64,000 bases of DNA from Brachynemurus nebulosus (taxonomy: Eukaryota > Arthropoda > Insecta > Neuroptera > Myrmeleontidae). Position 1 is the first letter of the stretch. Each line of letters starts with the position of its first letter. Below are positions 43,881-54,930 of the stretch, piece after piece. Both the position numbers and the translations under genes were made by a program. Below the pieces are notes generated by a model that had not been told where the DNA came from, searched no databases, and saw only the letters and a list, made by a program, of their open reading frames with translations. Location: contig JAPWDM010000003.1 of the NCBI GenBank assembly GCA_035578155.1, forward strand, positions 64,906,142 to 64,970,141, written 5' to 3'.

Positions 43881-43959
43881 AAATAAATATTGAAGCATCA
43901 ACACAAAAAGTACTTGCCTCCATTTTTACCGATATCTCCATAAAATAATAAATTGACTT

Positions 43960-44421
43960 TTTTTCTTATTTTGTCAAAAACTAGCTAACCTAGAATAATA
44001 GTTCAAAAACCTTTTTTATGTGATTTTTTTTCTGTCTTTGCAATGGTGTAAAAAAATGTGGCAAAAACTTTTAAATTATAGCAAATTTTGGCAAAAAACT
44101 AATTTTTTGCAAGAACAAAACCATGTTCCTGGCATCCGACATGTCTGGCTGAAGAACTCATCAAAGATTTTTGAACTTCCAACGTTGTCACCAAATTTCG
44201 TAAAACTAGCTGTTTTTCCTGAAGAGCTATTGTGCTGATACATATATACATACATATGCCGATACATACATACATATATATGTATATATATATAAATTTT
44301 AGTAAATATTATTTTCGGTTTCTAGGGACCTCAAAACAAATTTCTGCCATAGTCCCGGGTTCAAGTCGCGTCATGACACCTACTGTAATAGCTGAATTTC
44401 CATTCTGGAAATTCGCTAAAA
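43960..44421 (+). mobile_element. family E, copy with CATA microsatellite
   Basis: Continues E from the AACTAGCTAACCTAGAATAA block through GGCATCCGACATGTCTGGCT, a CATACATA/TATA run at 44240-44296, TTTTAGTAAATATTATTTTC, AGTCCCGGGTTCAAGTCGCG and ATTCTGGAAATTCGCTAAAA. It lies only 80 bp after the palindrome, so the two may be one rearranged insertion. Short frames on both strands are not conserved among copies. Confidence 0.75.
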
Positions 44422-45243
44422 CCAAGGAAAACACTCAAGAATATCAACTAATATTCACAGCTTGATTTTTATATATTATTACAATTTTTTTATTTTTTAT
44501 TTTTATAAATAAAATTCAAATTAGAAGAAATGACCATGCAATATTCTTTCAACCAGTCAAGCCATAACAAAATCAAATTTTGTTTTCCGACGTCATTATT
44601 CTTATGATTACCACCGTTCTTCATTAACGTCACAATAAAAATTTTCTTGAAATATTAAATATCATTTATTTAAAAAAAAAAGAAAAGGAAAAAACATATT
44701 ATATATGTTGAGGTTATATACCTACCTATATATGTATAATGTAATATTTGATTTATAAATGGTGCAAATTAAGATCAAAGATACACTCAACGACTTTGTA
44801 TATACACAAATGTTTATGTACATTCGATTACGAATAATTATACACTTGTAGAAATTTGATGCTTAATGACCATTTAGGAGGGTTACGTAAAATCCCTAAC
44901 TAAATTATTAATACGTTATTCTAGTCTAGAATTTTTTAAAAATTGATTTTTTCTCTGAAGGTATAGACCCTTTGTGTTTAATTTCAAATGTTATCGAGTG
45001 CCTGTGAAACATTATTAATGTATGGCGGACTTTTTTTCGCATTTAAACATACATCAATATTCATATGTTCACCTAATGTCCAGCTTTAGCTGATATTTGA
45101 ACACTTAATTTATACCCTATTTCAAATATAATTGATCACGAGTTAATGTTAAAAAATTAAATAATTCTTATATTGCAAACAAATAAATCTTCTATTCTTT
45201 TCTAAAAACAAACTGCAATTTTAAAATTTACGTAAGTGCAATA
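44422..45243. other. no gene seen
   Basis: AT-rich sequence without a partner in the window. Poly-A at about 44670-44680. Confidence 0.5.
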
Positions 45244-45360
45244 ATGAAAGCGATAAAGCCAAAGAAACGGAAATTACTTAAATTCATAAGTGATGAAGTA
45301 TGGTCAGATTTAATTGAAATGGATCATACTTTGGCATGTATGGCCGATTCATTATGTTAA
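45244..45360 (+). CDS. candidate 38-codon ORF beside a tRNA-like remnant
   Basis: ATG at 45244, TAA at 45358-45360. The peptide starts with a lysine/arginine-rich stretch (MKAIKPKKRKLLKF) followed by an acidic and hydrophobic part (ISDEVWSDLIEMDH) and looks less random than most local frames. It is followed at once by the minus-strand tRNA-like remnant, and may be part of a SINE body or a fossil exon. No family recognised. Confidence 0.15.
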   Translation: MKAIKPKKRKLLKFISDEVWSDLIEMDHTLACMADSLC

Positions 45361-45368
45361 TTAAAATT

Positions 45369-45437
45369 CACATTGGGACTCGAACCCGGATCGCTTGGTT
45401 GCAAGCCAGGCGCCTTACCAATTAGGCCACCGGCCGC
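45369..45437 (-). repeat. tRNA-like remnant 3
   Basis: Minus strand: TGGCCTAATTGGTAAGGCG is an A box and D arm of the type seen in arginine tRNAs. CTTGCAA forms an anticodon-like loop with a stem paired at 4 of 5. GGTTCGAGTCC (45376-45386) is an exact B box. The acceptor ends (GCGGCCG and TGTGAAT) do not pair, and the T stem has lost two pairs. Hence a decayed tRNA or SINE head, though both internal promoter boxes survive. Confidence 0.6.
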
Positions 45438-45745
45438 TTGTTCGAGATTGGAGTGGCACGAAAATAATATTTTTTTTACGATTTGAAAAAAATATAAACT
45501 GAATTTTTTTCAAACAGCCGCAGCCAGAATGACAACCTTTCTAAACCAGAATGCTTTTTATTTTTTATTTTTGGATGAAGACAGTTCCCAAAATCATATC
45601 AAAACCAATATATCACTTCTTTGGTATTGCTAAGTATATTTAAATCACTATAAGTCCTTGAATTTTTTTTTAAAATTAACTTTATCGATTTCAGTGACTT
45701 ACAAGATGTGAAAAGAGTTTTTACTTTCACTAGTTTATTATAAAA
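45438..45745. other. no gene seen
   Basis: AT-rich stretch between the tRNA-like remnant and a family E fragment. Confidence 0.5.
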
Positions 45746-45884
45746 ATATATATAAATTTTAGTGAATATCATTTTCGGATTCTAGGCACCTTAAAACAAA
45801 TTTCTGTTATAGTCTCGGGCTCAACTCTTACCGTAAGAGATATCGTAATAGCTGAATTTTCAGAATGGAAATTCGTTAAAACAT
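45746..45884 (+). mobile_element. family E, 3' fragment
   Basis: TATATAAATTTTAGTGAATA, ATTCTAGGCACCTTAAAACA, TATAGTCTCGGGCTCAA and AATGGAAATTCGTTAAAA match the last third of E; the 5' two thirds are missing. Confidence 0.65.
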
Positions 45885-45997
45885 CTTTATTGTAGATGGA
45901 ATTTGGAAGGAAAATTGACCAATAAGATAATTATTTTTCATTAATAAAATTTAATATTCCTAACTTTCAAAATTTTACTCTTTTATACCACTTATAC

Positions 45998-46083
45998 CAA
46001 TAAAAGTGGTATTTTGCAAAGTAAAGTATTTGTTTATTATTTACAAATATAGAATACCATAGAGTAACGCTCAAATCTATTAA
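45998..46083 (+). repeat. family C, half copy
   Basis: ACCAATAAAAGTGGTATTTT, GCAAAGTAAAGT, AATACCATAGAGTAACGCTC and AAATCTATTA match the right half of the foldback at 18.57-18.79 kb; the partner arm is absent. Confidence 0.7.
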
Positions 46084-46514
46084 TATTTCAAAATTTTCTC
46101 AACGACTTAATTAAATGTACAATTATTCTTATTAATCTCCTATTTTTTTTTTTTAAATTGCAAAGTATTTAAAATGCGACAGGTTTGTACCTGCCTACGT
46201 GTTAGTTGACGTGTTAAAGTAAAAATTGTTTTTCACAATTCATAATATAAATACAAATACCATATTAACACACTAATTAGTGGAATGTTGTAACTGATTT
46301 TAATCTACAATCATTAAATTACCGCTTCGGTTAATATTTCTCTAACACGTTTAATGAATATGAATTTCAGCTTTTTTTTTCCCCTATGTAAAAATATTTT
46401 TTCATATTTTTAGTTCATTTCATCATCATATAGGTATATCATATATATGTATACATAAAGGGTGTGGATGTATGTACAATTTTTCCTAAACAAATATAAA
46501 AAATCTGAGTTTTT
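46084..46514. other. no gene seen
   Basis: AT-rich DNA with poly-T at about 46142-46155; nothing further seen. Confidence 0.5.
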
Positions 46515-47070
46515 AGTATTCCGTACCGAATTGACAAAATCACTTCTATCAGAAGCGATTTACCTTAAGGTAGTTGATCGATAAAATGATTTTTTTGAAG
46601 GATTTTAACGAAACTTTTCTAGATATTTATTTAATTCAATACCGTTATACGAACCCTTACCGAAAAAAAATTGACTATCCCAATTTTGAGAAAAATGATT
46701 TCAAAGTTTTGTAATTTTAACACGGGCTTTTACGGGGAAAACTCTATTTTTGTTCTTTTGAATAAAATGAAAACGTGTCAAAGGAATTTGATAAAAATTT
46801 AATATTTTATAAAATAGGTAGTTACAAACCATATTTAATAAGAAATAAAAACTATTCACTACGCCGTTTTTGAAATGTAATTTGTAAACATCATTTTATA
46901 ACGTTTTTACAACGCTTTTTCAACAATGTTTTTATATTGCTACAACATAAGCGCGCGGAATTTAAAAAAAGTGGTATACAAATATAATCACTGAAGAATA
47001 TTAATACATTACTTAATTTTTGATAAAAGAAAATTTTTTCGCTCAGATATACTTTTGTGCCTGACTGTCG
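46515..47070 (-). mobile_element. repeat family F, copy 2 (uninterrupted)
   Basis: Reverse-orientation match to F at 9.65-10.89 kb: GAAGGATTTTAACGAAACTT, TTGAGAAAAATGATTTCAAA, TTTAACACGGGCTTTTAC, AAAACGTGTCAAAGGAATTT, GTTACAAACCATATTTAATA, CAACGCTTTTTCAACAATG, ACATAAGCGCGCGGAA and TTTGTGCCTGACTGTCGC. It lacks the 0.7-kb block that splits copy 1, so it keeps the empty site at about 46840. Confidence 0.8.
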
Positions 47071-47109
47071 CGGGGTAACTACGTTGTTAAGACTACTGGA
47101 CATAAAAAT

Positions 47110-48380
47110 TTGAAATTTAGCACGGAAATAGGTGTAGTATGAAAAGTTAGGTTTCAGTTCCGGCGATTAGTTTCAGGGGATAAATTTGGAAGTGTGAAAA
47201 AAATTTTCAAGGGCCTCGCGACGAGTGCCGAGAAAAGACGCTTATTGAAGCATGAACTTAAATTTGAACAAACTACTGAACTATTGCTTTTAGAGAAAAA
47301 GTTTTTGACAAAAATATTTATTTTTATACTGTTTTACAAAATTTTCAAAGAAAAACAATTTTTTTTTTTTTTTTTTTTTTTTATACTGTTACACCAAATT
47401 CATGTTTAAAACAATTTATTGTACGGAATACTATTCGCGTAAGACCTGTCGATCGATTTTAGTTTCGTTTAAAATGTCCAATTACGGTAAAAACCGGGCT
47501 AAAAGTAGGTTAAAAAAATTAAACAAAAGAGTCTTTAAAAGATCATTATCGTCTCTGAGTCGAAAAATATTTTTTTTTAAATAAACCACAAACAATTTAA
47601 GGAAAATTATTAAATATTGATCTACAAAAATTTTCACAGTGTTTTCGTGTATAGTCATGTGCTGGAAAATAATAACACCTACCCAAGGATTGGTGTACGG
47701 ATTATAAATATATACTATGTACTTTCCGCACTGTTTATTTTAAAATGTATGCGAAAAAATGGAAACAATTTTAAGCAGTTTTTAAATCTCATGGCGATCT
47801 CTTTCAAAATTCCCTTGATACATCGTAAAAAAAACCACCTACATATTTTTTTGTTTTATTTTTTTCATTGATTTTCCTCATAATGTAAATAATATATTTT
47901 AGTATATGGAATGGGTACACTTTAGTCCAAAAAAAATAGTTCTTAAAAATTTCGATGCAACAAAATTCTTTCAACACTTACCATGATATTTTAGCACGTT
48001 TTGGAACAAGTATTTCTATCTATATAAATCTCGCTACCAAAACAGTGGGTAGATTTCACCCATGCAATTAATATTTGTCAATAAATTTGAACCAAAACTA
48101 TTATTTAACAAAAAAAATTGGATACAAAATATGAATCAAAAAAGAGGACCTCAAATTTTGTAAGATAAATTTTCTGTTTTTAAAAAAACATCTGGGAAAC
48201 ACGTTTACGACCTAAACATGTTTATAAAATTTTATTAAATAGTCAATAAAATTAAGAAGGTACCTATTTATGTATAATTTAGACAGGGCCGTACTTAGAA
48301 AAATTTTTAAACATCATATAGCCAGTTAATTTGCGATTTTCTGTTAACTGTTAATTCCGAAAAAATTCCTGTAGTTTTAG
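47110..48380. other. no clear gene; poly-T tract
   Basis: AT-rich, poly-T at about 47360-47381. Frames of 60-84 codons at 47194-47871 are lysine/phenylalanine-rich and not convincing. CAGGGCCGTACTTAG at about 48284 resembles a hAT terminus, but no matching right end was found. Confidence 0.4.
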
Positions 48381-48387
48381 TGTCTAC

Positions 48388-48443
48388 AGGGTACAATGAG
48401 TTACCTCTCAAAAGGACGCGAGTTATTTTTTTTACACCCTGTA
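48388..48443. mobile_element. tiny TACAGGGT-ended MITE
   Basis: TACAGGGTACAATGAG faces TTTTTACACCCTGTATAG about 55 bp apart. The ends resemble those of the CAGGGTGG foldback at 4.5 kb and of many insect MITEs inserting at TA. Too short to carry anything else. Confidence 0.5.
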
Positions 48444-48479
48444 TAGTTTTAGTCGGTAATTTAATCTAGAAATTCAGTT

Positions 48480-48885
48480 ATGTCATGTTTCGATTAATAT
48501 GGTCATTATCAAATAAGTTATCAATTCTATTAACCTTATAAGAATATAAAATTGACTTCAGCAACCTCGGAGATCAGGACGGGAATGATTTTTTTTAGAA
48601 AATTTTCAGCTCTATCATTAAGAGGATTGGGTCAAAAATTTAAAAAAAATATTTTTAGAATCCTTAGAGGTAGTTCGTTCAAATTTACCACGTTTTGGTA
48701 CAAGTATTATGACATGTTTCGAACAATATGGTCATTATCAAACAAGTTACTTATTAAAATCTAAATTTGACTTAAAAAATCTAGGAGATCAGGAGAGGAA
48801 CGGTTATTTCTAGCAAATTTTGAGCTCTGTCATTAAGACCATTGGGCCCAAAATTTAAAAAAAAAAGTTTTTTTAGAATCCTCAG
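48480..48885 (+). repeat. tandem duplication of ~229 bp
   Basis: CATGTTTCGATTAATATGGT, CATTATCAAATAAGTTA, GGAGATCAGGACGGGAATGA, AGCTCTATCATTAAGAGGAT and AGAATCCTTAGAGGTA recur in order starting near 48709. The first words (CATGTTTCG, AATATGGTCATT) also echo the centre of family C at 18.65 kb, so the two families may be related. Confidence 0.65.
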
Positions 48886-48889
48886 AGGT

Positions 48890-50035
48890 ACCTCTTTCAA
48901 ATGATGCCCCACACGATATATTAATTAGAATTTTTCTTTGGGATCAAACTAAACCTCATTTTTAATCTAATCTAAGACATAGGTTTCGAAAATTTCCGAG
49001 AGTGACCTTATAAGGCTTCCATTTTTCCTTTCTACGTACGGAATTCTAAAAATGAATAGTAAATATACCTAAAAAAACTTCTCAAGAATAGCGAGTCCTA
49101 CCTTATCATCACATTAATTTGAACGAAGCTCCCGAATCACTTCATTTACGAAAATGTTGTATTGGCCCGTGTAAAATCATCAAAATACGAGAATTACCAC
49201 GATGCAGGGGATAGGTATATTAAATAAATTATAACATTTATTGCGAAAATATGTAAATTTGCGGTTAAATTGATGAATACAAACGGTTATAATTAACATT
49301 TAAATGAACAAAAACATATTTTATATTTTAATATTTAATTTTGACTTACCTACTACTACATACACCTCGATTCACCCCCACTACTGACCCCCTGATCCCC
49401 TGATCGCCTCCCTTGGCCTCCGGGTACACGCATTTTCAATCCCGAGAAAATAATAACTGCCGAAGCTACAAATCAAGAAAATGAAAATATGATAATATGA
49501 CTATTGTTTTCTATTGTTTATGAATTTCCCGGGGTTGGTTATTATTTGAAAAACGAGAAAATATTGATTTATTCATTTCAGACTGGATGGAAATTTTCAT
49601 TTTTCACTTGTAAGTACCTACCCACGAAAAAAAATAATACGGTAAAATATATTACAACTTGAATAACAAAAATGAATTTATGGATTATTTCCGAATCGAG
49701 TTTATTCGCTGCTAGTTATAAATTCGTCTACACATTACTTCTTGGGTGTTCCTAGGCAAATATTATCTATGTATGCATATATGAATTTTTATTAGTATAT
49801 TTACACAACTATCTAAGCGATACACAATAAGCCATGAAGTTTCGTTTTTCTCGTATCACGTAAGTAAACCTTTGTCGATTATTAGTTTGGCAAAATTACG
49901 ATAGGTCACGAAGATGAGAGTTGTTTCCTGACGTTTTTGTGATTTAAGTTCCTGTCGGAGTAGGTACGCAATGAAAAAAAAATTTGAGTTATTACAATCG
50001 AAAAATTGTTAAATTTCTTCGTGAAATACGGCGTA
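48890..50035. other. no gene; C-rich strip
   Basis: AT-rich with a C-rich strip at 49365-49435 (CCCC words every few bases). No frame above 60 codons before 50006 and no repeat partner. Confidence 0.5.
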
Positions 50036-50465
50036 AATTATAGTATATTGTGCAATAAGTGCGGGCAATCGACAATCCCGCACGAATTGCACATACTATT
50101 TTTTATTATGAATTTCACATACTTTTTTCTATTATTATCACTATTTTTGACATTTTTATTACTTTTTAAAATAATATTTTTAAGTGTTCGTCTTTTTTTC
50201 TGAATTAATTATCGTTTAAATTACTTTGTGGGTGGTTTCTATAGAAATAATTATGAAATATTTATTAAATGAAAAATTAAGAGGCGGCTTTGCGTGTTTT
50301 GGTTAAATTTTGCGTGTTTTATTGTCAATTTGCGTGTGGAAAGTTACTTTCCACACGCAAAAAGTTTGCGAGAAGAGTACAGTGGGCAAACAGCCACTTT
50401 GCGTACAAAAATGTGTGCGCCAAGTTAGTACTTCTCCCGTATGAGTAATAAAAAATTTATTTAGT
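50036..50465 (+). mobile_element. interspersed family J, copy 2
   Basis: ATATTGTGCAATAAGTGCGG, CAATCGACAATCCCGCAC, TTTCTATAGAAATAATTATG, AGAGGCGGCTTTGCGTG, GAAGAGTACAGTGGGC and GTACTTCTCCCGTATGAGTA are the reverse of copy 1 at 27.9 kb. TTTGCGTGTGGAAAGT (50329-50344) and its exact complement (50346-50361) flank a single base, a 16-bp perfect stem. GTGCGGG...CCCGCAC forms a second small hairpin. Confidence 0.75.
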
Positions 50466-50683
50466 TGTCGTATCTAAATCAGAATGCTTTTAATGACTAC
50501 AAAAAATTGTTGAAGTAACAAATAATTCAACTATTTTTCATGTCTAGCTTTACAAAAAATCTTTGGGTTTTAGAATGGTTTCTTTCTGGTTTTAACGTAC
50601 ATCTATTCAATTTTTTCGTATGTCTTTTGAATACTTTCCGAATGTCCATTACGTATGTAAAAAAAAATTGCATTTGAAATAGC

Positions 50684-50760
50684 TACGATTCGAACCAACT
50701 ACACCCGCGTCTTCACTTTTATATATAGCGTGCCTTTACCGACTGGATCAGTACTGTCTA
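50684..50760 (-). repeat. tRNA-like remnant 4
   Basis: Minus strand: TGATCCAGTCGGTAAAGGCA is an A-box/D-arm-like block, then GGTTCGAATCG (50687-50697), one base off a B box, about 45 bases later. Acceptor pairing is not evident. Probably tRNA-derived. Confidence 0.45.
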
Positions 50761-50804
50761 CTCTTAAATCCATCATAGTTACTACTAGTTATTATGAAGA
50801 TTAA

Positions 50805-51213
50805 GGCCCCCTTCACACTACAGTGCCGATAGCGGTATACTCCTGTTCCGGTCTCGCTCCGATATAATCTTGTTGTGTACACATTACAGTGTTGATATCA
50901 TGCTGGTACCTATTCGTTCTCCATTCATATGCCGGTCTCGGTACGCTCCTAGTTCGATACAAACATCTTTTCATAACAACTGAATGCAAGCGGAGTACAA
51001 ATCATAACAAGTCTGATATCGCTCCGATAAAAAATTACCTGAGTAGTATTGATATTGGAGCGGAACTGGAGCGGGACTAAACTGAGACTGATATCGGAAC
51101 GGTATCGGAGCGATGATGTGAATACACTAATTGTTTCTTGTGTAAGAATATTTTACCGAATCGGGAGCGTAGCGATATCGTACCGAGAGCGGAGCGTTGG
51201 TGTGGATCGGGCC
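50805..51213. mobile_element. TTAA-flanked MITE with repeated ATCGGAGCG words
   Basis: TTAA at 50801-50804 and 51214-51217. Ends GGCCCCCTTCACACTACAG and, from the right, GGCCCGATCCACACCAACGC. Inside, words such as CTCGCTCCGATAT, TATCGCTCCGATA, GGAACGGTATCGGAGCGATG and GAGCGTAGCGATATCGTACC occur in both orientations, giving a dense inverted substructure. The frames through here (50889-51312) follow from that and are not genes. piggyBac-type target, class tentative. A fragment lies at 26.3 kb. Confidence 0.75.
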
Positions 51214-51357
51214 TTAACTGTTTGTGTTTCTATTTTTGTAGAATTTTTTTGTAGATTTTGTTTTGACGGTAAAGGCAGGTTTTTAGTTCCACTACACCTT
51301 GTTTTCAGTTGACAGTGTGTCCTGAGTGCCCTTGCTTTCTCGCTCTTTACAGTACTA

Positions 51358-51665
51358 GGGTAAGTGCGGGAGAGATGCCGCAGTCGCCATAGTTCGCCCG
51401 TTGATTGATAGATAGCGTTATTAATGGATTATATGCTTAAAATAAGTTACTTATTTAAGCTGTATAATATGGTAACATTTATGATTAGTCCATCAGTTTA
51501 GTAATTATCCAACTTTTTATTGACTCAAAATTTAAAATTATTTATAAATAGTTTTAAAGAACAATGTTTACATTTATTGTGTACCAAATTTCGAATCAAT
51601 TAAATGCATACTTTAGTAATTATTAAGTGTTTTCAAAATGTGCGGCATCTCTCCCGCATTCACCC
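51358..51665. mobile_element. TA-flanked MITE with 25-bp terminal repeats
   Basis: GGGTAAGTGCGGGAGAGATG and, from the right, GGGTGAATGCGGGAGAGATG, both continuing CCGCA, with TA outside (51356-51357, 51666-51667). The 308-bp interior is AT-rich and non-coding. It sits about 145 bp after the TTAA element. Confidence 0.8.
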
Positions 51666-51667
51666 TA

Positions 51668-52708
51668 GTTTAAAGTTAGCGATCTACCTAGAGAGACTTC
51701 TTAAAAACCAGCACTGTAAGCAGACTACCTTTTATATTACAATCTTAAAATCAAAATTTTTGAAATCCACAGTATACCATAAACATATTTTTCCATCATG
51801 AAAATGAATCCATATCCCATTAATAGATTTTTCTCTATTCGTATAGAACATCTATTTTGTATTTCACTTAAACAAATAACAGGAAAAGGACGGAAAAAAC
51901 ATCTCTGTTTCATTTGAATATAGTACTTATCTATGTAAATCGACACATATAGAGAAAGATGTATACACAAATAAAATAATTGATGAGCAAAAAAAAAAAA
52001 ATCAATATTTTGCCAGTTGTGAATCTATTTAAATGAAGGACCATTTTTCAACCAACGAAATGGCCGGCGATATATTTGGCCGACATCCGATTCATCAATT
52101 TGATCGGTTAATCTTTTCACTCACAGCCTACTAACGCCGTTTACACTGGCGTAGCTAGCTGTTGTTGGTGTGGAAAGAGTTTTCAGTTGTAATAGACAGG
52201 TCATCTATTCTCGCCGAATTGGTCTTTTACATAAATAATGTAATATTTTTTCGGCACATTCTCCAACATTGAAATGTAATGAATAAAAAATCTTTTAATA
52301 TCTTCTTATATGTGTTGTGTTCGCTTTGGTTATTTGAAAATGAACATATTGTACCCCCCGCGTCCCGCCCCGCGCTTCACTCCCACGTGGTAGTGAGTGC
52401 CGCGCGTTATCTACGGTTGCCTATGTTTGTTAGCTCCAGGTGGTTCGAACGGAGGAAGCCAGACACATATTTAAATATAGAAATGGTTGTGAATATTTTT
52501 CGCCGTGATATAGTTTTTTTTGTGCTCTTGGTTTAGATTAAAAAAAAATTGGGGGTTGTATTACTTACTTGTTTTATTTAAACAAAAAATGTTGAGTACT
52601 GAATATAGATTTTTATTAAAATTTGACGGAAATATATCTTTTGGATCGCCGACCGGTCTGATTAAAATTTGAAAGTGGGGCAAAGTAGTCCACTTGATTT
52701 AGTACATC
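51668..52708. other. no clear gene; GC-rich strip
   Basis: AT-rich except for a GC-rich, CpG-containing strip at 52350-52465 (CCCCCCGCGTCCCGCCCCGC). The 85-codon frame across it (52279-52536, plus) begins with a hydrophobic stretch, SFNIFLYVLCSLWLF, but no family is recognised. Confidence 0.4.
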
Positions 52709-52720
52709 GATAAAGCTCTC

Positions 52721-53413
52721 TCGGCCGGTTTTACATTCATAATTTTAAAGGTTCTTTAACTAAAGCTACTTTTAATTTAAAGTCGACTTTATTTTTAGCA
52801 TTGTTTTACAATGATCAGGTCTGCTTACTTTTGTTAAAGGACTTTTAAGTGTTGCATGGATAAAACGAACTATGAATGATCGTAGTCAATCTTACATTTA
52901 AAAAAATAACTATAGAAACGAAAATATCAACATGATTGAATTTCAAAAAATACGCATTTCACTCATTTCGCTACTGCCATAGTGAGATTGGAATAGAAAA
53001 CTACATTATTTCTTTTTAAAAGAAATTTATCATAAATACAATGAATCATAAAAGAAATCGCGGGTAATCCAGAAATCGTTCAGACAGTTTAATCCAAAAG
53101 GAATGTTTGATATTAATCCAAGACGTAAAAATAATCAAAAATATTATTGAAAATAAGCAAACAAAATTTTTATTTTATTTATTTAAGGTACGAATATTTT
53201 ATAGAAAAATTATGCTTATAAACAAAATTCAATGATAATAATCAACAATAACAAATATGTTAAAGGCAACTTTAAGCAGTAAAAGTTGAGATAATTCTTA
53301 CTTTAGTTTAAAGTCGACTGTTACACTAACGGGGCTTTAAATTTGATTGTAAAACAGTACCAAAAATAAAATCAGTTTTAAAGTTGGCTTTAAATGTGAA
53401 TGTAAAACTGGCC
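52721..53413. mobile_element. element with GGCCGGTTTTACATTC ends
   Basis: Left TCGGCCGGTTTTACATTCAT and right (reverse-complemented) GGCCAGTTTTACATTCACAT. Outside are GATAAAGCTCTC (52709-52720) and GATAAAGTCTC (from 53414), an imperfect 11-12 bp repeat that may be an aged target duplication. Inside, TTTAAAG and AAAGTCGACTTTA words recur in both orientations. 693 bp, no coding frame. Superfamily not assigned. Confidence 0.6.
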
Positions 53414-53424
53414 GATAAAGTCTC

Positions 53425-53663
53425 AAATATAGTACCTATGTTATACACCAAGGGACTAAAGTGTGAGTTTTAATCCCGAGTGTGAAGTTTGTTGCCAGAA
53501 TAGTTTGTGAATTTTTTAGTCCCAAGAGACTAAAAGTGCCACTTTACTCCCTTTTATGAGAGACAAAATCACGTCTTTTAGTCCCGAAATTGCAAAAAAT
53601 AAATTTTCACTGACTACAATTGTTTGCTACTTTCCCAGAGAGATGATTACGCTGTGTTTCTAG
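53425..53663. other. short inverted words TTTTAGTCCC/GGGACTAAA
   Basis: GGGACTAAAGTG at 53452, TTTTAGTCCCAAGAGACTAA at 53513 and TCTTTTAGTCCCGAAA at 53574 form several small inverted and direct matches, perhaps a decayed small element. Confidence 0.4.
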
Positions 53664-53671
53664 CCGATCGG

Positions 53672-53904
53672 GACCTCCACACAAAAGGGGCCTCCACAGA
53701 ATCGAACAAAATCTCAAAATAAAAGAATAGAATAAAATGGATAAGCGCTTTTTGGTTTTGGTTTTTTTTTTTTGCTCACCAATCCTATTTTTGGGGAAAA
53801 TTAGAAAAATTTCGGTAATTTTCCAAGGGGGCCTCCACAAAAGTACTCAGAGGCGTCCACATTAGAAGTGTCCCGGAGCCTCCATAGAGGTAAATCCGGC
53901 CCTA
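53672..53904 (-). mobile_element. possible end-truncated hAT-like fragment
   Basis: The right end, reverse-complemented, reads TAGGGCCGGATTTACCTCTA, like hAT ends. CCGATCAG follows it (53905-53912) and CCGATCGG precedes 53672, agreeing at 7 of 8. The left terminus CAGGGCCGG is not visible, so the duplication may be coincidental. GGGGCCTCCACA recurs inside. Confidence 0.4.
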
Positions 53905-53912
53905 CCGATCAG

Positions 53913-54369
53913 TGTTAAGCACGATAACGCAAAAGTACCTACACAGCATTAGTGTTTAGATTGTTTTCAGTTAGTTATCAAAAATTGTTGACTATTAATT
54001 ATTAAATTTTTCCCGGTCTAGTTTTTCTTCAATACATTTATTATCTGGCGAGATAATTGATTTCTAATGAATCGTTGTAACCGTTAATAATTACGTTGAT
54101 GACATCACGACGAAGTAATATTATTCGGCTGCATGTCGTTATTGTTATAATAAACCTCATTAGAAACCTAACTGGCTTATATCCATCAGAGCAGATATTA
54201 TGTGTTGTGTTGGTTGACATACAGAGCTTATCATTAAAACACACGAATACAAGATAAACAATTTATTTCTTTTTACTTAAATATCAAAAAGGTATAAAAT
54301 CATTTGCCAGTGGTCTTTAATATTTTTGTAAGGAATATCTCTGTAGTTACTCTTTTTGCGTTAAGAAAT
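53913..54369. other. no gene seen
   Basis: AT-rich, no repeat partner; a 67-codon minus-strand frame (54041-54244) shows no signature. Confidence 0.5.
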
Positions 54370-54700
54370 TACCCCCTAGACAGATGTTTGGCGACGCGAG
54401 CCGGAAGTGTATTTTTCAACCCTCTGAATATCTGAATCTAGGGGTTACTAAAAGATGGTTTCCATTACCATAATAACAAAAATTAACGACAGATTCTTCT
54501 AGAACTTGGTGAGTAGAACAAAAAAGGACGAATAAAGTTTTTTTATATATTGCTTCGTTTTCGAGATATGATGTGTTACAATTCTAAAACTTAAATACAT
54601 AATTATACTGAATAGATAATGTATTATACATATGATGTATTGTATTTAGAGATGTGACTGCTTAGGTGATCACTGTTACTTAGAACACTGTGATTTAGAA

Positions 54701-54748
54701 CATTCTGCTCTGCTCTTTAACTTAACTGTTAAAGAGCAGAGCAGAATG
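54701..54748. repeat. perfect 21-bp hairpin
   Basis: Arms 54701-54721 and 54728-54748 are exact reverse complements with a 6-base loop TTAACT. The stem begins CATTCTGCTCTGCTC. The stem length is like a small-RNA precursor, but the loop is very short and nothing shows transcription. Confidence 0.85.
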
Positions 54749-54778
54749 AGAGGGTTAACTAACCCTACTTAACCTCAT

Positions 54779-54930
54779 CACCTAGAATTTATATAAAAGT
54801 CCAAATATATTGTCAAAACTAACTAAACTAATCTAACCTTAACTAACCTTACTACCAAGTTTTTATATCAAAGTCGAAGTATATTGTCAAAACTAACTAA
54901 ACTAACCTAACCTTAACTAATCTCACCACC
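54779..54930 (+). repeat. two-unit tandem repeat, 74 bp, AACCTAACC-type
   Basis: ATATTGTCAAAACTAACTAA and the CTAACCTTAACTAACC-type tail recur 74 bp apart (landmarks 54811 and 54885). Confidence 0.8.

Noticed and set aside
48281..48297. hAT left end CAGGGCCGTACTTAG
   Set aside because: No right end or target duplication could be found downstream.
50889..51312. Frames of 63 and 87 codons with Ser/Arg/Glu-rich residues
   Set aside because: They read through the repeated ATCGGAGCG words of a TTAA-flanked MITE.
54755..54930. Telomere-like TTAGG/CCTAA tract
   Set aside because: The CTAACC-type words are irregular and occur as only two 74-bp units inside a transposon; it is not a (CCTAA)n array.
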